From an uncultured Pelagibacteraceae bacterium (lineage in GTDB: Bacteria > Pseudomonadota > Alphaproteobacteria > Pelagibacterales > Pelagibacteraceae), in assembly GCA_902594335.1 (NCBI GenBank), contig CACJLY010000001.1, positions 62,001 to 126,000 of the forward strand: 64,000 bases of DNA, read 5' to 3'. This document shows, piece by piece, positions 59,746-64,000 of the stretch; the stretch's first letter is position 1; every line of letters starts with the position of its first letter. Both the position numbers and the translations under genes were made by a program. The notes under the pieces were generated by a model. That model searched no databases. It was not told where the DNA came from and saw only the letters and a list, made by a program, of their open reading frames with translations.

Positions 59746-60762
59746 CTAATTTATTTTTAATTTTTCAAATTTTTTTGACTTAACTGATTTTTGTGCAGCT
59801 TCTGCTAACATTATAGACTTTCTTCCATCCTCAAAAACAGCTCTAGGTTTTATATTTTTTTTGCAAAAGTTTGCAAGGTCAGATAGTTGCAATCTAAAAG
59901 CTTCTGCATATCTCTCTATAAAAAAATGAAGGAGCGGGGATTTATTATTTGTTGAATTTTTTAAAAAGAGATTAGTTTCAGTATCTCTTTTATTATCAGA
60001 TATCATCATTCCTTTTGTTCCAAAAAGTTCAACTCTTTGGTCATAACCAAAACTACAATGTCTTGAATTAGTTATAATGCATTGCACTCCTTTTTTCGAC
60101 TTAAGCACTGTTGTTGCAAGCTCATAGTCTTTTAATTTATTAAATCTTTGGTCTGATATGTTACTTCCAGTAGCAAATACTGATATAAATTCATCTGAAC
60201 CCAAGTAATACCTTGCCAAATCAAAATCATGTATCATCATATCTTTAAAAATACCTCCAGAACCTTTTAAATAAGATAATGAAGGAGGAGCAGGGTCCCG
60301 ACTAGTTATAATAATTTTTTCAAGTTTGCCTATTTTATTTTTTAATAAATTCTTTTTAAGTAAATTATGTCCAGGATCATATCTTCTATTAAAGCCTATT
60401 TGAACTTTAGGATTAAGTTTCTTAATTTTTGTTAATGATGAATTAATTTTTTTTAAATTTAAATCTAGTGGTTTTTCGCAAAAGATTACTTTTTTGTATT
60501 TTGCGCCTTTTTCAATAAATTTTAAATGTGTAGAAGTAGAGGAGGCTATAAAAATACATCTAATTTCATTATCTTTAAAAGCTATATCTGGATTGTTTAT
60601 AGAAATAGAATTAAATTTTTTTGAAACTTTGTTTGATAGATTTTTATTTAAATCAAAAACATATTTCAATTCAAATTCACTATTTTTTCTTAAATTATTA
60701 GCATGCATCTGGCCAATTCTACCAAGGCCTAATAGAGCAGTTTTTATTTTATTTTTACCCAT
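59746..60762 (-). CDS. Gfo/Idh/MocA oxidoreductase, inositol 2-dehydrogenase-like
   Basis: ALLGLGRIGQMHANNL, IFCEKPLDLN, QIGFNRRYDPGH, GGIFKDMMIHDFDLARYYLG (IolG-like). Confidence 0.83.
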   Translation of the reverse strand: MGKNKIKTALLGLGRIGQMHANNLRKNSEFELKYVFDLNKNLSNKVSKKFNSISINNPDIAFKDNEIRCIFIASSTSTHLKFIEKGAKYKKVIFCEKPLDLNLKKINSSLTKIKKLNPKVQIGFNRRYDPGHNLLKKNLLKNKIGKLEKIIITSRDPAPPSLSYLKGSGGIFKDMMIHDFDLARYYLGSDEFISVFATGSNISDQRFNKLKDYELATTVLKSKKGVQCIITNSRHCSFGYDQRVELFGTKGMMISDNKRDTETNLFLKNSTNNKSPLLHFFIERYAEAFRLQLSDLANFCKKNIKPRAVFEDGRKSIMLAEAAQKSVKSKKFEKLKIN

Positions 60763-61889
60763 CTTTTTTTTCTATTTGAAACTTTGCATGCTTCGATAAA
60801 TTTTGCAGTTTCCAGTCCTTCGTCCTCATTAGGGTAAAAATACCTTTTTTTTACATTATTTTTCAAAGAAGCTGCAAATTCACGATAAATATTTGCAAAT
60901 GCATCTAAATAGCCTTCAGGATGTCCAAATTTTAATCTAGAAAATTTTTTAGACAATTCAGCATTAAAAAAACCTCTTTCAATAAATTTAACAGCACCAT
61001 TAGATGGATTAAGTTTTAAATAGTTTGGATCGTTTTGAACCCATTCCAAACTTCCTTTCGTTCCAAATATTCTTATTCGTAATCCGTAAACACCGCCTCT
61101 AGCCATCACACTTGTCCAAAACATTCCTTTAGCTCCATTATTAAAATTAATCATTACTTGAGCATTGTTGTCCATTTTAACTTTATTTGAAACTTGTTTA
61201 ATATCTGCAAAAATAGTTTCACCTTTTAAACCTGATATATAAGTTGCCATATGATATGCATGGGACCCAATTTCATTCAGGACCGCTGAAGCTCCAACGA
61301 TATTTTTATCTATTTTCCATTTAAACTTTTCCTTTGCATTTTTTTGAGTGATATTTTCTCCATCTGACCAATCCTGAACATATTCAACATTTATATATTC
61401 AACTTTTCCAATTTTACCTTTTTCAACCAATACTTTTGCTTCTCTAACCATAGGATAAGCAGAATAATTATGTGTCAAAGCATACTTAATTTTTTTATTT
61501 GATTTTATTTTTTTAAATAATTTCTTAGCCTGGGCAAGATTTCCAGCAAATGGTTTATCAGAAATTACATGAATATTTTTATCAATAAATTTTTCAGCAA
61601 TAATTTGGTGACTTGAAGGAGGTGTCATTATAGCCACAACATTAATACCATCTTTTCTTTCCGCTTCTCTTTCAGCCATTTCTCTAAAATTTGAATAGCA
61701 TCTCTCTTTTATGATACCTAGGCTTTGACCAAAGCTTTTAGATAGTTTTGAATTTCTTGAAAAAACACCAGCAACTATCTCATATTGATTATCAAATCTT
61801 GATGAAATTCTGTGAACATGACCAATCCAGGATTTTGGGCCACCTCCAACTACACCAAGCTGGATTTTTTTTCCTTTAATTAATCTCAT
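60744..61889 (-). CDS. Gfo/Idh/MocA family oxidoreductase
   Basis: LGVVGGGPKSWIGHVHRISSR, VISDKPFAGNLAQAK. Start trimmed to ATG at 61887-61889; ORF-track extension runs into iolE. Confidence 0.87.
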   Translation of the reverse strand: MRLIKGKKIQLGVVGGGPKSWIGHVHRISSRFDNQYEIVAGVFSRNSKLSKSFGQSLGIIKERCYSNFREMAEREAERKDGINVVAIMTPPSSHQIIAEKFIDKNIHVISDKPFAGNLAQAKKLFKKIKSNKKIKYALTHNYSAYPMVREAKVLVEKGKIGKVEYINVEYVQDWSDGENITQKNAKEKFKWKIDKNIVGASAVLNEIGSHAYHMATYISGLKGETIFADIKQVSNKVKMDNNAQVMINFNNGAKGMFWTSVMARGGVYGLRIRIFGTKGSLEWVQNDPNYLKLNPSNGAVKFIERGFFNAELSKKFSRLKFGHPEGYLDAFANIYREFAASLKNNVKKRYFYPNEDEGLETAKFIEACKVSNRKKRWVKIK

Positions 61890-61920
61890 GATTAAATATA
61901 TCTTAACAAATAAAAAATTT

Positions 61921-62823
61921 ATGTCAGTAAAATTAGGTATAGCACCAATTGCTTGGAGTAATGATGACATGCCTGAATTAGGTGGAGATACTCCTTTAGA
62001 GCAATGTTTGTCAGAAGCAAGCAAGGCTGGATATGTTGGCATTGAATCAGGTGGTAAATTCCCAAAAACATCAAACGAATTATTACCAAAGTTAGATAAG
62101 TATAACTTAAAATTATGTTCTGGTTGGTATAGCGGAAATCTTAGAAAAAATTCTGTTGAAAAAGAAAAAAATTTAATTCAAGACCAACTGAAATTATTTA
62201 AAGATTGTGAGGCTCCATGTATCGTTTTTGCTGAAGTTTTTGGTTCAATACAGGGTGATCCAACAAAAAAACTTTCCAATAGGCCAAAGATGACGGACCA
62301 AGAATGGAAAGATTATTGTACAAAAATTTCTGAACTTGCAAAGTATCTTGAAGATGAAGGTATGCCTTTAGCTTATCACCATCATATGGGTACAGTAATA
62401 GAAACAGAAGAAGAAACTAATAGATTACTAGAAAACACAGATGATAGTGTAAAATTAACTTTAGATACTGGTCATATGTTATTTGCTAAGGGAAACTCAA
62501 TTAATATAATTAATAAATTTAAAGAACGAGTAATCCACATACACTGCAAAGATATTAGAGAAGAAGTATTAAAAAAAGCCCTTTCTGAGGATTTGAGTTT
62601 TAGGGATGCTTTTTTAGAAGGTGCTTTTACGGTACCTGGCGATGGGTGTATCGACTACAAACCTCTGTTTGATATTCTAAAAAAAAATAATTATCAAGGT
62701 TGGCTTGTGGTAGAGGCTGAACAAGATCCTAAAAAAGCTAATCCACTTGAATACGCTATCAAGGGTTACAAATATATTACTGATACTTTAAAGAAATCAA
62801 ATTTAGAGATTAATAATCTATAA
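61921..62823 (+). CDS. Sugar phosphate isomerase/epimerase, IolE (myo-inosose-2 dehydratase)-like
   Basis: LGIAPIAWSNDDMPELGGDTPLEQCLSEASKAGYVGIE, YHHHMGTVIETEEE, LTLDTGHMLFA, VPGDGCIDY. Start trimmed to ATG 61921. Confidence 0.85.
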   Translation: MSVKLGIAPIAWSNDDMPELGGDTPLEQCLSEASKAGYVGIESGGKFPKTSNELLPKLDKYNLKLCSGWYSGNLRKNSVEKEKNLIQDQLKLFKDCEAPCIVFAEVFGSIQGDPTKKLSNRPKMTDQEWKDYCTKISELAKYLEDEGMPLAYHHHMGTVIETEEETNRLLENTDDSVKLTLDTGHMLFAKGNSINIINKFKERVIHIHCKDIREEVLKKALSEDLSFRDAFLEGAFTVPGDGCIDYKPLFDILKKNNYQGWLVVEAEQDPKKANPLEYAIKGYKYITDTLKKSNLEINNL

Positions 62824-63774
62824 TTTTACTTTTTTACTGTCTTCAAGTTTACCATCGAAAAAATCAAAAATATTTTGAATAGTTTCTTTTGCCATTCTTG
62901 TCATACATTCCTCAGTGAATGCTGCAGCATGAGGACTAAGGAAAACTTTGTCATTTTTTAATAAAGGATTATCAGCCTCTGGAGGCTCTACCTCAAATAC
63001 ATCAATTCCTGCTCCAAAAATCAAATTTTCATTCAATGCCCTATCTAAATCTTTTTCATTTATAATACCGCCTCTTGCAGCATTTATGATGATGCAATTT
63101 TTTTTCATCGTTTTTAGAAGTTCGTAATTTATAATATTTTTCGTTTGATCAGTTAAAGGTATATGGAGTGAGACAGCATCCATATCTTTAATAGCCTCTG
63201 ATAAATCTTCAACTTTTTTACCACCCATTTTGCTTATTGTTTCTGAATCTACAAATGGATCGTAAACAAAAACGTTCATTTCAAATCCTAAACATCTTTT
63301 AATCAACGCTTTTCCTATTCTTCCAAATCCAGCAATAAGAATGCTTTTATCCCAAATCTCTATAGTTTTTGGTAATTTATTTCGTTCAGTAAATTTTCCA
63401 CTTTTGACTGAATGGTCATACATACTCTTTCTTTTTGAAATACTTAAAAGCATGAAAAGAACATGTTCTGCAACTGCCACAGCATTTGCTGTTGCGGTTA
63501 TTGCTACGTCGATGTTTCCTTTTTTACAGCTATTTAAATCAATATTATCGTAACCAACTCCATGTCTTGAAATTATTTTAAGGCTTTTTGCATTTTCAAT
63601 TGCCTCAGCAGGTAACATTGAAGTTCTTAAAGAAACTGCATCTGCATCTACAATTTTTTGTTTCACATTTTCAACACTTAAATCTTCAATAACCTCGTAA
63701 CTATAGTCGCTATTACTTTTTAATAATTCCATGCCTTTTTCATGAATAGGTTGGACAATGAGAATTTTTTTCAT
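62818..63774 (-). CDS. 2-hydroxyacid dehydrogenase (phosphoglycerate dehydrogenase-like)
   Basis: GRHGVGYDNIDL, IAGFGRIGKALIKRC, INAARGGIINEKDL, VFEVEPPEADNPLL, LSPHAAAFTEE. Confidence 0.88.
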   Translation of the reverse strand: MKKILIVQPIHEKGMELLKSNSDYSYEVIEDLSVENVKQKIVDADAVSLRTSMLPAEAIENAKSLKIISRHGVGYDNIDLNSCKKGNIDVAITATANAVAVAEHVLFMLLSISKRKSMYDHSVKSGKFTERNKLPKTIEIWDKSILIAGFGRIGKALIKRCLGFEMNVFVYDPFVDSETISKMGGKKVEDLSEAIKDMDAVSLHIPLTDQTKNIINYELLKTMKKNCIIINAARGGIINEKDLDRALNENLIFGAGIDVFEVEPPEADNPLLKNDKVFLSPHAAAFTEECMTRMAKETIQNIFDFFDGKLEDSKKVKL

Positions 63775-63788
63775 AATTTTAAAAAAAA

Positions 63789-64000
63789 TTATATTAGTCT
63801 AGCAAGATCTCTTTTACTATTTCTAAATGTTGGAAGTGGATATTTAAATGCATACTTTCTTGGAATACATTTATTCTTTGCCTTTTCCCACAAAGCAATC
63901 CATTGCTTATAGTTGTGGATGGTAATATTTTTTTTATTTTTACTTCTTACATAAAAATTGGGCAAAGGTTTCCTGCCAGATGGGGTTCCAGCTCTATTGT
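63789..64000 (-). CDS. Partial CDS, C-terminus only (family not assigned)
   Basis: Open reverse frame to window edge: ...NRAGTPSGRKPLPNFYVRSKNKKNITIHNYKQWIALWEKAKNKCIPRKYAFKYPLPTFRNSKRDLARLI*. Confidence 0.55.
   Translation of the reverse strand, partial: NRAGTPSGRKPLPNFYVRSKNKKNITIHNYKQWIALWEKAKNKCIPRKYAFKYPLPTFRNSKRDLARLI

Noticed and set aside
1-64000. Possible tRNA/rRNA genes, CRISPR arrays, IS elements, prophage or defence island
   Set aside because: No spacer is large enough with suitable sequence, no direct-repeat arrays were seen, and no transposase, integrase, restriction or toxin-antitoxin signatures appear in the translations. A tRNAscan/CRISPR search would be the definitive check.
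59746-64000. Right-end cluster as a horizontally acquired genomic island
   Set aside because: No mobility genes, tRNA or direct repeats, and composition looks similar to the rest of the window by eye.

Overview
AT-rich (low-GC), very gene-dense bacterial chromosome segment. Gene content and order are alphaproteobacterial and fit a streamlined SAR11/Pelagibacterales-like genome; this placement is by recognition only, no search was run. About 60 protein-coding genes, almost all housekeeping: glutathione synthesis, purF/purM/purN, dnaB, ribosomal proteins S6/S18/L9, fabD-fabG-acpP, gmk, rsmA/pdxA/surA/lptD/lptG/lptF, pepA/ndk, hda/aspS, aroQ/accB/accC, thiS/thiG, RNase E/G, PBP1A, prfB, an AsmA/DUF3971 protein, tyrS/anmK, a full iscR-sufBCDSUTA operon and glnA. 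Both ends carry small carbohydrate/polyol oxidation modules (Gfo/Idh/MocA dehydrogenases, 2-hydroxyacid dehydrogenases, IolE-like, transporters). I found no rRNA, tRNA, CRISPR array, IS element, prophage or recognisable defence system. The best second-look items are: (1) a canonical +1 programmed frameshift in prfB that the ORF track misses; (2) a free-standing class II RNR (NrdJ) C-terminal TSCPD-like protein with no catalytic barrel; (3) a PhnZ/TmpB-like HD-domain putative oxygenase next to purF; (4) three conserved gene-order blocks with expected genes missing (fabF/mltG/yicC, alr/radA, holC); (5) convergent genes sharing 4-bp dual stop codons and divergent genes 11-31 bp apart, suggesting leaderless or embedded promoters; (6) an IscR-operator-like palindrome before the suf operon. 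I do not see convincing evidence of a wholly new multi-gene system.
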